From NCBI RefSeq assembly GCF_036170895.1, contig NZ_CP108036.1:496001-560000 (forward strand): DNA of 64,000 nt, read 5' to 3'. Below, piece after piece: positions 48,785 to 57,509 of this stretch. The position numbers and the translations under genes were made by a program. This DNA comes from Streptomyces erythrochromogenes (lineage in GTDB: Bacteria; Actinomycetota; Actinomycetes; Streptomycetales; Streptomycetaceae). Each line of letters begins with the position of its first letter. Positions within the stretch are counted from its first letter, which is position 1. The notes beneath the pieces were generated by a model, which worked only from the letters and a program-made list of their open reading frames with translations, did no database searches and was not told the origin of the DNA.

Positions 48785-49576
48785 CTACTGGTACCAGTCG
48801 TCCCCGCCGTCGGCCAGGGACCGGCCGAGGTAGTCCCGCAGGTCCCGGGCGACCCAGCGCCGACTGTCGTCCTCGTGCTCCCACACGAAGATGTCGTCCC
48901 GTTCGGGGGTGCGGACGAAGGCGAACCGCTGCCGCTCGGCGTCGGCCACCGCGGCCTCCCCGACGGGCCCGCCGAACTCGACATCTGCGTACGCCTCAAC
49001 GGCGGTCCCTCTCCACGTGCGCGCAGCTTCAGCGGATCCGCCGTGGCGCAGAGTCGACCCGGTCGGAGTTCCGTTCGGGGTGAACGAGCGGTGGAAGGTG
49101 AAGGCGTGCGGCACGGAGCCGTGGTCGTGGAGGTGCTCCAGCCTGGAAACCCCGTCCTGCCAGGTGGGTATCACGCCGTCGCAGACCCACCAGCACACGT
49201 GGTTCGGGTGCCCTGTCCTCTCGAACCAGTCGTAACGCCTGTTCAGCGCCGCACGGTGCAGACCGGTGTAGACGGCGTCGAAGGCGGGGCGCAGGTCGGT
49301 CCAGAGTGAGAGCGTCGTGGCCAGGGCGGTGGTTTCCACCGTACGGCCCTTGCCGTACCAGGTCGGTACGGCGAACTCTCCCCATGCACCCCAGTCCGCC
49401 CCGAAGAGCATGCCGCGGTCACCGTCTGCCGCTTCGGCACGCGCGAGGTGTCCGGGGTGCTGACTGATCTTCCGGTAGACGGCCTCGCCCCAGTCGTAGA
49501 ACTCGCGCGTGAGGGGTCCGGGGTCGGCGAGAGGTGACTTCAGGACGCCGAATGTGTACAGAGCAAGTCGGGGCAT
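48785..49576 (-). CDS. DUF3291-like protein
   Basis: 263 aa, cytoplasmic. Starts MPRLALYTFGVLKSPLADPGPLTREFYDWGEAVYRKISQHPGHL, and contains WGEFAVPTWYGKGRTVETTALATTLSLWTDLRPAFDAVYTGLHRAALNRRYDWFER and HVCWWVCDG. The ALYTFGxL start and ATTLSLWTDL segment agree with DUF3291, a dimeric alpha+beta-barrel-like family of unknown function. The C-terminal part (ERDDIFVWEHEDDSRRWVARDLRDYLGR) is extra. Single gene. Confidence 0.65.
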   Translation of the reverse strand: MPRLALYTFGVLKSPLADPGPLTREFYDWGEAVYRKISQHPGHLARAEAADGDRGMLFGADWGAWGEFAVPTWYGKGRTVETTALATTLSLWTDLRPAFDAVYTGLHRAALNRRYDWFERTGHPNHVCWWVCDGVIPTWQDGVSRLEHLHDHGSVPHAFTFHRSFTPNGTPTGSTLRHGGSAEAARTWRGTAVEAYADVEFGGPVGEAAVADAERQRFAFVRTPERDDIFVWEHEDDSRRWVARDLRDYLGRSLADGGDDWYQ

Positions 49577-49889
49577 GCGTCTCTCCCTGATGGGGGGCCT
49601 GGTGTGGACGCCGTTCGGTGGCTTGGGCACGGGGCGAGGGCCTGGAGGAACCCCTGCGCCGCCGTTCGCGATCGCCGAAGACCAGGTGAAGGTAGCTGCC
49701 TCTGCGGGCCGTGTCGAAGTTGCGTTTTCCCGGTCCAAGTGGCCTCGTGCAGCGGTCATTTCGAGGGCCGGGGCGGAAGAGGACGGCCCATGGCCACAAG
49801 CCCGGGCGGCACCGGCCGAAAGGCACTGCGGCCCGCCCGGAGCCGATCTATGGTGGCGGTCCGATGCCGGAACCACGGGAGGGCCGACG
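49577..49889. other. Intergenic 313 bp between divergent genes
   Basis: No convincing gene, repeat or RNA is visible here. It must hold the promoters of the DUF3291-like gene (left) and the mycothiol-transferase-like gene (right). The latter has GGAGGG just before its ATG. Confidence 0.5.
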
Positions 49890-50468
49890 ATGACCGTCGA
49901 CGGTTTCAAACTGCTCGCTGACGCACACGACTACCTGCTCACCGCCGTCCGCGGCGTCCCCGCCGAAGCGTGGGCGGATCCGACGCCGTGCACCGAGTGG
50001 ACGGTGCGTCAGGTACTGAACCACGCGCGCCTGGACCAGCAGGCGCTGGTCATGCAGATCACGGGCGCAGCCCCCGAGAGCGACCCATTCGAGCCCGAGG
50101 ACGCGACGGCCGGCGACCCGGTCGCGGAACTGGCGGCGGTGCTGGAGGCAACCGCCGCGGCGTGGGAGTCGAGGAGGGACGACGAGAGCGTGCCCACCCC
50201 GATGGGGCCGATGCCCGCCGATGTCGGCACGGCCGCCGCGGCGCTCGACGCCGGCATCCACGCCTGGGACATCGCCCGGGCCACCGGTCAGGACCTGCCG
50301 CTGACCGAGGAGATGGCCGAGGCCCTGGAGGACATCGCGGCGAGGATCGTCGACTTCGTCCGCGACTCCTTCGGCAAGTACGCGCCGCCGCTGGTCCTCC
50401 CGGAGGGGGCGAGCCGCGCGGAGAAGCTCCTCGCGTTCACCGGGCGGGACCCCCGTTGGTCGCGCTGA
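49890..50468 (+). CDS. TIGR03086-family metal-binding protein (DinB/maleylpyruvate-isomerase-like)
   Basis: 192 aa. Four-helix DinB-like fold: LLADAHDYLLTAVRGVPAEAWADPTPCTEWTVRQVLNHA with the conserved W-T-V-R-Q-V-L-N-H (His46), and ALDAGIHAWDIARATGQDLPL with the second metal-ligand His (HAWD). These proteins bind a divalent metal and some use mycothiol, the Actinobacteria thiol. Function here unknown. Overlaps the next convergent gene by 32 bases. Confidence 0.87.
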   Translation: MTVDGFKLLADAHDYLLTAVRGVPAEAWADPTPCTEWTVRQVLNHARLDQQALVMQITGAAPESDPFEPEDATAGDPVAELAAVLEATAAAWESRRDDESVPTPMGPMPADVGTAAAALDAGIHAWDIARATGQDLPLTEEMAEALEDIAARIVDFVRDSFGKYAPPLVLPEGASRAEKLLAFTGRDPRWSR

Positions 50469-50997
50469 CCCCTCCGGTGCAGAACACGCACCCCTCCCAG
50501 AACGGGAGCGCGTCCAGCACCCGGTGAGCCGTGCACGAGGCCATCGCGGCCTGGTTCGGCCCGGGCGGTCCGCCCGGGCCGGCCGCCGTACGCACCGCCG
50601 TCTCCGCGCCCGCCGTCTCCGCGCCCGCCGTCTCCGGGTCGAACGCCTCCACCATGGCCCGGTACGTGCGCGAGTACCCCTCGGCCCGGGCCGGCTCGTA
50701 CGTCAGCTCGTCCCACCGGTGGCGGGAGAGCGCCAGGTCCAGGACGCGCAGCAGGAAGCCCTTGGCCGCGGCCCGCTCCTGCGGCGCGTCCCCCAAGTCG
50801 AGCTCCGCGAGACCGAAGCCGACCACCCCGCGCCCCATCACGTTCTGGTCCTGGAGCGTCAGCAGGGCGGCGAAGCGGAAGTCCCAGGGCTCGCGGGCCA
50901 GCGTCGAAACGGCGAGCACCAGTACGTCCACGAACACCGCCGTGCCGCCGTTGGTCATCTCCAGGTGCCGGCCGTCAGTGCCACGGAACGTGTTCAT
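50437..50997 (-). CDS. Conserved hypothetical protein, 186 aa
   Basis: Soluble. N-terminal part MNTFRGTDGRHLEMTNGGTAVFVDVLVLAVSTLAREPWDFRFAALLTLQDQNVMGRGVVGFGLAELDLG is beta-rich. A helical middle (AKGFLLRVLDLALSRHRWDELTYEPARAEGYSRTYRAMVEAF) and an Ala/Thr/Gly-rich linker with direct repeats of AGAET follow. It ends in ALPFWEGCVFCTGGVS with a C-x-x-C pair. I do not recognise the family. ATG 50997 has no strong ribosome site. Overlaps the preceding plus-strand gene at the 3' end. Confidence 0.6.
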   Translation of the reverse strand: MNTFRGTDGRHLEMTNGGTAVFVDVLVLAVSTLAREPWDFRFAALLTLQDQNVMGRGVVGFGLAELDLGDAPQERAAAKGFLLRVLDLALSRHRWDELTYEPARAEGYSRTYRAMVEAFDPETAGAETAGAETAVRTAAGPGGPPGPNQAAMASCTAHRVLDALPFWEGCVFCTGGVSATNGGPAR

Positions 50998-51038
50998 CGG
51001 ACCAGCCTGGACGGGGGCGGCAAGGGCCCGGGAGCCTC

Positions 51039-52442
51039 CTACAGCCGAACCTTCCATTCCACCGTGGAGCGGAGCGTGCGGACGGTCTTCGGGTCGCGGA
51101 CCGACGGTGTGCGGTCCTCGGCCGTCACCGACAGGCGGTGGGTCCGCAGGTCGAACAGCCACAGTTCCGCCACCGACACCTCGGTGCGGCCCTCGAACAG
51201 CTTGAGCTCCCTGCCGTCCAGGTACCAGCGGACCACGAGCTGGCGGCCGTCCGCGCCGGACAGCCTCGGGACGGCCACCTTCGCCTTGTTGCGCAGCCGC
51301 AGGGTCCGGTCCGTCGGCGTGACCGCCGTGGCGATCCGCGCGTGCTGGTAGAACCCGGCGATCATCGCCTCGACGCCGGGCAGGTTGAAGGGCTTGCCCA
51401 GGACCCGCATCAGGGAGTTGTCGGTGGGCCGGTACAGCCCCGTCACGTAGTAGTTGCCGCCCTCGTACGCCCCGACCGTGCCGCCGTCGGGCGACTCCTC
51501 TCCGAGCCACCGGTACCACTTGGCCCGCTGCGCGGCCATCCGGTCGGCGGTCAGGCCCGAGCTGTTGGATTCGCCGGGTTCGGGCCCGGTGTACTTCTCG
51601 TAGTCCGGGACGCCCGGGTAGAAGTACTCGTCGGCGAGCTTGCCCAGCGAGTGGCCCGTCTCGTGGATGGCGACCTGGCCGGACTTCGGGTGGCCGGCCG
51701 ACGCGGTCGATATCCCCTCGTAGCCGAGGGCGGCACTGGGCTCGTTGTAGCCCGCTCCCCCGTACTTCGCGCTGTTGGCCAGGACGATGACCAGGTCGGC
51801 CTCCGGCGCCTTCGCCACGTACGCGTCGACCTTGGGCTGGTCGATGCAGAGCAGCCGCTCGATGTCCCCGCACCAGAAGTACGAGCCGAGGGCGGTGTCG
51901 CGGACCGTGGCCGGGTCGGGATCGCCGGAGACGCCCGATTCGCGGGAGACCGCGTCGACCGTCCAGACGTTGAAGAGGCCGCGGTACGTGGTGTACGGCT
52001 CGACGGCGGCCACCTCGGCCCACTTCTGCTCGGCGTCCGCGTGGAAGCGCGGCAGTTCGGCCGCGGTGTAGCCGTCGCCGATGACGACGACGTCGAGGCG
52101 GTCCGCGGTGGAGCCGTTGTCGATCATCTTGGTGACCTCGCCGTCGGCCGACCGCTCGGCCTCGGTGAGCCGGCCCGCGCTCTTCGCGGGGCTGCCGGCC
52201 GCCGGTACCAGGGCGTGCCCGGATCCGGCGTCGCCGCCCTGTTCGGGCCCGGGGATCTCGACCTCCACCCGGGTCCTGGCCGGGCCGTCCGCAGCGTCCG
52301 CCGGGCCCGCCGGGCCTGCCGCCACGAGCGCCGCGCTCGCGCAGACCATCGCGAGCGCGGCCCTGAGCGTCGTACGCGCGGCCGGACGCCGCGCCGGAGG
52401 CCGTACCGCCCGTCTGATGACGGTGCCTGTGACCGGATCCAT
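51039..52442 (-). CDS. Secreted zinc metallopeptidase M64 (IgA-peptidase-like)
   Basis: 467 aa. Signal region LRAALAMVCASAALVAAGPAGPADA (about 27-51). The zinc motif HETGHSLGKLADEY (His260, Glu261, His264, with Asp271) is the HExxHxxGxxxDE pattern of family M64. DVVVIGDGYTAAELPRFHADAE is the conserved N-terminal segment and YNEPSAALGYEGIST precedes the zinc site. A C-terminal beta-domain (QLVVRWYLDGRELKLFEGRTEVSVAELWLFD) follows. Extracellular protease. GGAGGACTTC precedes the ATG. Divergent from the XRE regulator. Confidence 0.9.
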   Translation of the reverse strand: MDPVTGTVIRRAVRPPARRPAARTTLRAALAMVCASAALVAAGPAGPADAADGPARTRVEVEIPGPEQGGDAGSGHALVPAAGSPAKSAGRLTEAERSADGEVTKMIDNGSTADRLDVVVIGDGYTAAELPRFHADAEQKWAEVAAVEPYTTYRGLFNVWTVDAVSRESGVSGDPDPATVRDTALGSYFWCGDIERLLCIDQPKVDAYVAKAPEADLVIVLANSAKYGGAGYNEPSAALGYEGISTASAGHPKSGQVAIHETGHSLGKLADEYFYPGVPDYEKYTGPEPGESNSSGLTADRMAAQRAKWYRWLGEESPDGGTVGAYEGGNYYVTGLYRPTDNSLMRVLGKPFNLPGVEAMIAGFYQHARIATAVTPTDRTLRLRNKAKVAVPRLSGADGRQLVVRWYLDGRELKLFEGRTEVSVAELWLFDLRTHRLSVTAEDRTPSVRDPKTVRTLRSTVEWKVRL

Positions 52443-52466
52443 GAAGTCCTCCCCCGGGAAAGGAAG

Positions 52467-52507
52467 TTAAGCGGATTGATAAGCGCACTGAATCGGCTGC
52501 TTAAACT
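52467..52507. promoter_or_regulatory. AT-rich imperfect inverted repeat and possible promoter between M64 and XRE genes
   Basis: TTAAGC-GGATT at the left and AATCGGCTGCTTAA at the right form an imperfect inverted repeat across 52467-52504. On the plus strand TTGATA (52476) and TAAACT (52502-52507) could be -35 and -10 boxes, with a long 20-base spacer. May be a site for the XRE protein. Confidence 0.4.
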
Positions 52508-52582
52508 AGGCGGAGCGCGGGAGGTGCGCAATGGCGTACTCCGGCTGAATACTGTGGAGTTCGAGCAACCAGGGGGGATTCC

Positions 52583-53959
52583 ATGGACGAACCGGGCGAG
52601 ATCGGTCGCAGGGTTCAGCGCATGCGCGTCGAACGCGGGCTGACCCAGAAGCAGTTGGCGCACCCGTCCTACACCTCGGCCTACGTCTCCACCCTGGAGT
52701 CGGGCAAGGTGCGCCCCTCCGAGACCGCGCTGCGCTTCCTCGCCGGCCGCCTGGGCACGTCGTACGAGGAGCTGGCCACCGGACGCCCCGCCCACCTGGC
52801 TACCGAGCTGCGGCTCGCCCTCACCGACGCGCAGCGCACGCTCGCCACGGGCGCGGCCGACGAGGCCGCCGTGCGCTACCGCGGCCTGCTCGCCGAGGCC
52901 GAGGAACTCGGGCTCGTCCCCGAGCAGGCGCAGGCCCGGCTCGGCCTCGGCGAGTGCGCGCTCGAGTCCGGTGAACTGCCCGCCGCGATCGGCCACTTCG
53001 AGGAGGCCGAACGCCTCCTGGCCGACGAACCGCTACCGCGCCGCGCCCGGCCCCTGCGCGGCCGGGCCGTGGCGCACCTGCTCGCCGGCGAGCTGCGCTA
53101 CGCCTGCTACCTCCTGGAGTCCGCCATCGACGAGCTGGGCGCGAGCGGACTGGCCGATCCCGACGCGCTGGTCCTGCTGCACGCCGCGGTGATCGGGCCG
53201 TACATGGACATGGGCGCCCATGCGCGCGCCGCCCACTCGGCGGAGCTCGCGCTCGCCCTGGCACCGCAGGTCAGCGATCCGGCGCTGGTGGCGGGCATGC
53301 ACCGGCAGGTGGCGCGGACCTTCCTCGCCGAGGGGCGGATGGCCGACGCCGATGCCTCCCTGGCGAAGGCGCAGGCGATCTACGGCCACCTGCAGCTGCG
53401 CACGGATCTGGCGCACTGCCACTGGATGCGCGGCTACGTACTGGCGCAGAACGGTGAACTCGGTACGGCCGAGCGGGAGCTGCGCACGGCCCGGGACATG
53501 CTGTCGGCCCGGCGGGCCGGCCTCTACACGGCCCAGGTGGAGGTGGAGCTGGCGGACGTACTGCGCCGGCTGGGCCGGCACGAGGAGGCCGCGGGGCTGC
53601 TCGCGGCGCTGCTGGAGCTGGGCAACAGCCACGGCGCCGTGCACGCCGGCGGCGCGCACCGGCTCCTCGGCCTGATGGCCGAGGAGCGCGGTGAGACGGA
53701 GTCCGCCGAGGAGCACTACGTCCAGGCGCTGGCGCTGCTGGAGCGCAGCGGGGCGACGGGCGATCTCGCCGACCTGTGCCGGCTCCTGGGCGATCTGCTG
53801 CGGCGTACGGGCCGGGTCGAGGCGGCCATGGACGCGTACCGCACGGGTCTGGGGCACCGGGCGGCGCCGGGCACCACCACCCTGGGCCCGGCACCCTCGG
53901 CCGCGTTCCGGCCCGCCCGGGTCAGTGGTTCTCGGTGGGACGCAGATCGCGCGGAATGA
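52583..53959 (+). CDS. XRE-family regulator with TPR domain
   Basis: 458 aa. N-terminal helix-turn-helix (EIGRRVQRMRVERGLTQKQLAHPSYTSAYVSTLESGKVRPSETALRFLAGRLG), then about ten TPR-like repeats (EAAVRYRGLLAEAEELGLVPEQAQARLGLGE, ADASLAKAQAIYGHLQLRTDLAHCHWMRGYVLAQNGELGTAERELRTARDML). This is the layout of peptide- or protein-responsive Streptomyces regulators. The divergent M64 protease may be its target. The 3' end overlaps the convergent MFS gene by 38 bases. Confidence 0.88.
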   Translation: MDEPGEIGRRVQRMRVERGLTQKQLAHPSYTSAYVSTLESGKVRPSETALRFLAGRLGTSYEELATGRPAHLATELRLALTDAQRTLATGAADEAAVRYRGLLAEAEELGLVPEQAQARLGLGECALESGELPAAIGHFEEAERLLADEPLPRRARPLRGRAVAHLLAGELRYACYLLESAIDELGASGLADPDALVLLHAAVIGPYMDMGAHARAAHSAELALALAPQVSDPALVAGMHRQVARTFLAEGRMADADASLAKAQAIYGHLQLRTDLAHCHWMRGYVLAQNGELGTAERELRTARDMLSARRAGLYTAQVEVELADVLRRLGRHEEAAGLLAALLELGNSHGAVHAGGAHRLLGLMAEERGETESAEEHYVQALALLERSGATGDLADLCRLLGDLLRRTGRVEAAMDAYRTGLGHRAAPGTTTLGPAPSAAFRPARVSGSRWDADRAE

Positions 53960-55445
53960 GCGCCCAGGTCGTGGCCGCCGCGGCGACGGCGAGGCCGCCC
54001 GCCATGAGGAACGCCGGGGTGATGGCGAGGGTGTAGGCGTGCGAGGCGGTGTCGAGCAGGGCCTGGCCCACGGCGCCGCCGAGCCGTTCGGCGATGTGCG
54101 CGGCCTCGCCGACGGAGTCCCGTGCGGCGGCCGCGGTGGGCCCGTCCAGTTCGAGGGTGGGCAGGTTGCCGCGGTAGAGCGCGGCCGCGGTGGATCCGAG
54201 AACGGCGACGCCCATGGCGGAGCCGAGCTCGTAGCAGGTCTCCTCGATGGCGGCGGCGCTGGAGACCTCGGCGGCGGGCGCGGCGGAGACCAGCGTCACC
54301 GAGGCCACCGTGGTGGCGATGCCGGCGCCCAGGCCCATCACGGTCAGGGCGGCGGCGAAGGCCGGGTAGCCGAGGTCGGTGAACTGCTGGAGGGTCCACG
54401 GCAGGGCCATGCCCGTGGCCAGGACGACGAGTCCGGCGCCGAGCACGTGGCGGATCGCGAAGCGCTGCATCAGCGAGGGGGCGACCATCGAGGCGGCGAT
54501 CAGGGCGAGCGGGGCCGGCAGCAGGCGCAGTCCGGCCTCCAGCGGGGTGTAGCCCTCGCCGTACTGGAACCACTGGGTGACCAGGAAGAGGATCGCGCCC
54601 ATGCCCACCATGGGCAGGAAGATCGCGGTGGCGGCGACGCTGAAGGCGGGCTTGGCGAACAGCCGTACCTGGAGCAGGGGGTTGTCGAGCCTGGTCTGGC
54701 GGCGGACGAAGACGGTCAGCGCGACGGCCGCGACGAGGAGCAGCCCCCAGGGCAGGGGGTGGGCCACGCCGCTCTTGCCGAGCTGCTTGATGCCGCCGGC
54801 GAGGGCGAGCATGCCGACGACGGACTGCCCTACGCCCCACCAGTCCCACTTTCCGGTGCTGCGCGGGGAGCGGGATTCGGGCAGGTAGCGCAGGCCGGCC
54901 GCGACGATGACGGCGGCGACGGGCAGGTTGAGGAGGAAGGCGGAGTGCCAGCCGTGGTCCTGGACCAGGAGGCCGCCGACGACCGGGCCGAAGGCCATGC
55001 CGCCGCCGAAGACGGCCGCCCAGACGGCGAGGGCGAAGGCGCGCTCCTTGGCGTCGGTGAAGACGGTGCGCAGGATCGAGACGGTGGCCGGCATGATGGC
55101 CGCGCCGCCGATGCCGAGCAGGGCGCGGGCCGCGATCAGGTGCCAGGCCTCGGTGGCGAACACGGCCATGAGCGAGGCGGCCGAGAAGATGCCGAAGCCG
55201 GCCATGAGCAGCCGCTTGCGGCCCCAGCGGTCTCCGAGCGCACCTGCGGTGACCAGCAGGCCGGACAGGGCGAGCGCGTAGACGTCGATGATCCACAGCT
55301 GCTGTACGGCGCCGGGCTGGAGGTCGCCGACGAGCGAGGGAAAGGCCACGTTGAGGATCGTGGTGTCCATGGAGATGAGGAGGAGGCTGCCGGAGAGTAT
55401 CGCCAGGACGATCCACCTGCGGGGGTCCGGCGCGGGGGTGTGCAT
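53922..55445 (-). CDS. MFS drug exporter, DHA2 (14-helix) type
   Basis: 507 aa, about 14 membrane helices. Motif A LLVTAGALGDRWGRKRLLMAG; motif C GPVVGGLLVQDHGW; helix 1 SLLLISMDTTILNVAFPSL (D-x-T-I-x-N-x-A, typical of EmrB/QacA). Proton-driven efflux of drugs or secondary metabolites. ATG 55445, 37 bases after the TetR gene, so probably one transcript with the repressor. Confidence 0.9.
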   Translation of the reverse strand: MHTPAPDPRRWIVLAILSGSLLLISMDTTILNVAFPSLVGDLQPGAVQQLWIIDVYALALSGLLVTAGALGDRWGRKRLLMAGFGIFSAASLMAVFATEAWHLIAARALLGIGGAAIMPATVSILRTVFTDAKERAFALAVWAAVFGGGMAFGPVVGGLLVQDHGWHSAFLLNLPVAAVIVAAGLRYLPESRSPRSTGKWDWWGVGQSVVGMLALAGGIKQLGKSGVAHPLPWGLLLVAAVALTVFVRRQTRLDNPLLQVRLFAKPAFSVAATAIFLPMVGMGAILFLVTQWFQYGEGYTPLEAGLRLLPAPLALIAASMVAPSLMQRFAIRHVLGAGLVVLATGMALPWTLQQFTDLGYPAFAAALTVMGLGAGIATTVASVTLVSAAPAAEVSSAAAIEETCYELGSAMGVAVLGSTAAALYRGNLPTLELDGPTAAAARDSVGEAAHIAERLGGAVGQALLDTASHAYTLAITPAFLMAGGLAVAAAATTWALIPRDLRPTENH

Positions 55446-55482
55446 GGGGTTCCGTTCAGGTCTGTGCGCGGTGACGTGCGGG

Positions 55483-56064
55483 TCAGGGTGCGGGGGCACC
55501 GGCGGGGGGCCGCGCGAGGGGCCGCGTCCCGCTGAGGAAGGAGGTCAGGACCAGGTGGCCGATCTGGCGGGGGGCGAGGTGCCCGTCCCGTACGCCTTCG
55601 GCGGCGGCGTCGAGGAGTCCCCAGAGGGAGTACCAGATCCAGTACGGCGGGAGGTCTGCGCGCAGCCGTCCCAGCCGCTGGCCGAGGGCGAGGAAGGCGA
55701 GGGCCCGCTGGTCCTGGCGGTCCACGCCGGCCCGGAAGGCGGGGTCCGCGAGCACGGTGGCGTCGCGTGAGGTGAAGCCGTAGAGGTGGGCGGCGGGCAT
55801 CAGCGCGACGACCAGTTCCTCGAGGGCGGCGTCGAAGGCGTCGGCGTCGGCGTTCTGCGCCAGGTCGAGCGGGGCCAGGCAGCCGTCGACCACCTCGATC
55901 GCCCGGACCGCGACGGCTTTCAGCAGGGCTTCGCGGGTCGCGTAGCGGCGGCTCAGCGTGGCGCGGCTGGTCCCGATGCCGGCTGCGATCTGCACCATCG
56001 AGGCGCTGTGATCGCCGGCGAGGACGCGGGCCGCACCGTCGAGCAGTTCTTCTTCGTTCACCAT
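55483..56064 (-). CDS. TetR-family repressor of the adjacent exporter
   Basis: 193 aa. HTH in NEEELLDGAARVLAGDHSASMVQIAAGIGTSRATLSRRYATREALLKAV; ligand domain after residue 60 with many Trp/Tyr (YWIWYSLWGLLDAAAEG). First gene of a two-gene unit with the MFS exporter. A long palindrome lies 15-48 bases upstream of the ATG, suggesting autorepression. ATG 56064 begins MVNEEEL. Confidence 0.9.
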   Translation of the reverse strand: MVNEEELLDGAARVLAGDHSASMVQIAAGIGTSRATLSRRYATREALLKAVAVRAIEVVDGCLAPLDLAQNADADAFDAALEELVVALMPAAHLYGFTSRDATVLADPAFRAGVDRQDQRALAFLALGQRLGRLRADLPPYWIWYSLWGLLDAAAEGVRDGHLAPRQIGHLVLTSFLSGTRPLARPPAGAPAP

Positions 56065-56078
56065 GTCGAGCCTCCTTC

Positions 56079-56112
56079 GCCTCGAACGATACAAGATTGT
56101 CTCATCCGAGGC
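56079..56112. promoter_or_regulatory. Predicted TetR operator, 34-bp palindrome
   Basis: GCCTCGAACGATACAA (56079-56094), GA spacer, TTGTCTCATCCGAGGC (56097-56112). The halves match at 13 of 16 positions. Located upstream of the TetR/MFS pair in a locally AT-richer segment. Confidence 0.75.
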
Positions 56113-56172
56113 AAAGACACCCCACTTTGGCGCCGACTTCCGCGAAGAGCGCTGAACCGCACCACCGCACCC

Positions 56173-57068
56173 CTAAGGCACGCTCAGCACGTGCCACATC
56201 CGCATGGACCGGGGGTTGCGCAGGTAGAGGTGGGGGCCGCGGCCGATGGGACGGCTGTAGCGGCGCACGGGATCGCCGTTGGGCCAGACGAGTTCACCCT
56301 GCCCGGTGATCACCGCCCCGTCGTCGGTCAGGCGGCAGTGGTGGAGCCGCCCCCGCCCCTCGGGGCCGCCGAGGAGCAGCAGGCGCTGGTCGCTCACCGC
56401 GAGGCCGCGAATGCCGCGGATCGGCAGGGACCGGATGCGCGGCGGATCGCCGATCCGCTGCTCGACGAGGGCGCGGTCGTAGCAGTCCACGACCCGGACC
56501 TCGGAGTCCGTGACGTTGATCGCGTCGGCCTCGAGGTAGAAGCGGGCGCCCGGCGAATGACGGAAGCCGTGCTGTTGCCCGCACCGTCCCACCGGGCGAC
56601 GGCGTCCACGCTCAGGGGGTCGTCCCCGTACATGCCCTCTTCTCCGTGCAGGGTCCACAGGGCGGCCCGGCGGTCCGCGACCAGCTGGATCACATGGGTG
56701 CCCATGCCGAATCTCCGCCGGGGCCGGCCGTTCCGGCCGAAGAGCTGGCCGTTGCGGCGGTCGGCCCCCCGGAAACCGTGCACCACGAGACCGCCCCCGG
56801 GCAGAGCCTCCAGGTCCCTCGGGTTCACGGCCACGTCGTGCAGGATGCGCTCGCGGACCGCGTCGCCGTCACGGGTGACGAGCAGGGCGTCGAAGGGCAG
56901 GGCGAGCGGCTCCGCGGAACGCCCGCCGTAGGGCCTGGACGGGAACCGCGCGTCAGTACAGATCAGCCAGAGGGCCCTGCCCCACGCGTCCACCGTGGAG
57001 GCCAGGACCTTCCGTTCGTCGTACTGCCGAGGCAACAGTGCGTAGGGCCGCAGTGCCACCTGCGTCAA
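56173..57068 (-). pseudogene. Frameshifted gene, conserved hypothetical protein
   Basis: Two overlapping frames together make one protein. The N-terminal frame from TTG 57068 (GAGGTGA before it) reads MTQVALRPYALLPRQYDERKVLAS through THVIQLVADRRAALWTLHGEEGMYGDDPLSVDAVARWDG. The downstream frame continues GFRHSPGARFYLEADAINVTDSEVRVVDCYDRALVEQRIGDPPRIRSLPIRGIRGLAVSDQ and ends SMRMWHVLSVP. The change of frame falls within about 56576-56592, in a G/C run. Adding one base gives exactly 299 codons. The family is unknown; the restored product looks like a beta-rich propeller-type protein. Real inactivation and a sequencing error are both possible. Confidence 0.75.
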
Positions 57069-57106
57069 AAATCACCTCGCGGGCGAAGGAACGTAACGCC
57101 CCATGA

Positions 57107-57367
57107 TCACATGGGCTGTTCCTTGTGCTCGCCGTCGGCGCGGGCGCGGGCGCCCGAGCGGGTGCGGGAGGCGGTCTGGGCCCGCTGCGGATGGCGGCGC
57201 ACGTACTCGTGCTCCAGCTCGTTCATCCGCTTCGTATGGGTGACCAGGGCGTCGTCGGACCCGTGCAACAGGGTCTCGTGGCGCGTGCGGTGGATGGCCT
57301 CCAGCTCCTTGAGCAGCCGGCCTTCCTCCAGTTTCCGCGCCGACGGACCGCCGTCGTGCTCCGTCAT
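57107..57367 (-). CDS. DUF6158-like small helical protein
   Basis: 86 aa: SARKLEEGRLLKELEAIHRTRHETLLHGSDDALVTHTKRMNELEHEYVRRHPQRAQ followed by a basic, charged tail. Two amphipathic helices; the pattern LxxELxxIHxTRHETxLHGSxDALxxHTxRMxELExEYxRRHP is what I associate with DUF6158 of Streptomyces. Function unknown. GGAGG precedes the ATG. Adjacent to the frameshifted gene, 38 bases between. Confidence 0.75.
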   Translation of the reverse strand: MTEHDGGPSARKLEEGRLLKELEAIHRTRHETLLHGSDDALVTHTKRMNELEHEYVRRHPQRAQTASRTRSGARARADGEHKEQPM

Positions 57368-57472
57368 GGCACGTGCACCTCCTCCTCCGGCCCCCGCCCA
57401 CTCCATCATCCTCCGCACCGCGCCGCACGTCCCGTCAGCGGCCGCAGCCCCGGCCCGACCACCGGCCGACGC

Positions 57473-57502
57473 GTAGACACTGTCTACTCGCGCTGGTAGA
57501 CA
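57473..57502. promoter_or_regulatory. Predicted TetR operator with three half-sites
   Basis: GTAGACA-C-TGTCTAC (57473-57487) is a perfect palindrome, and a third GTAGACA lies at 57496-57502, forming TGTCTAC-N8-GTAGACA with the middle half-site. It ends seven bases before the TetR start, so repressor binding would cover the promoter. Confidence 0.8.
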
Positions 57503-57509
57503 AGGGTCC

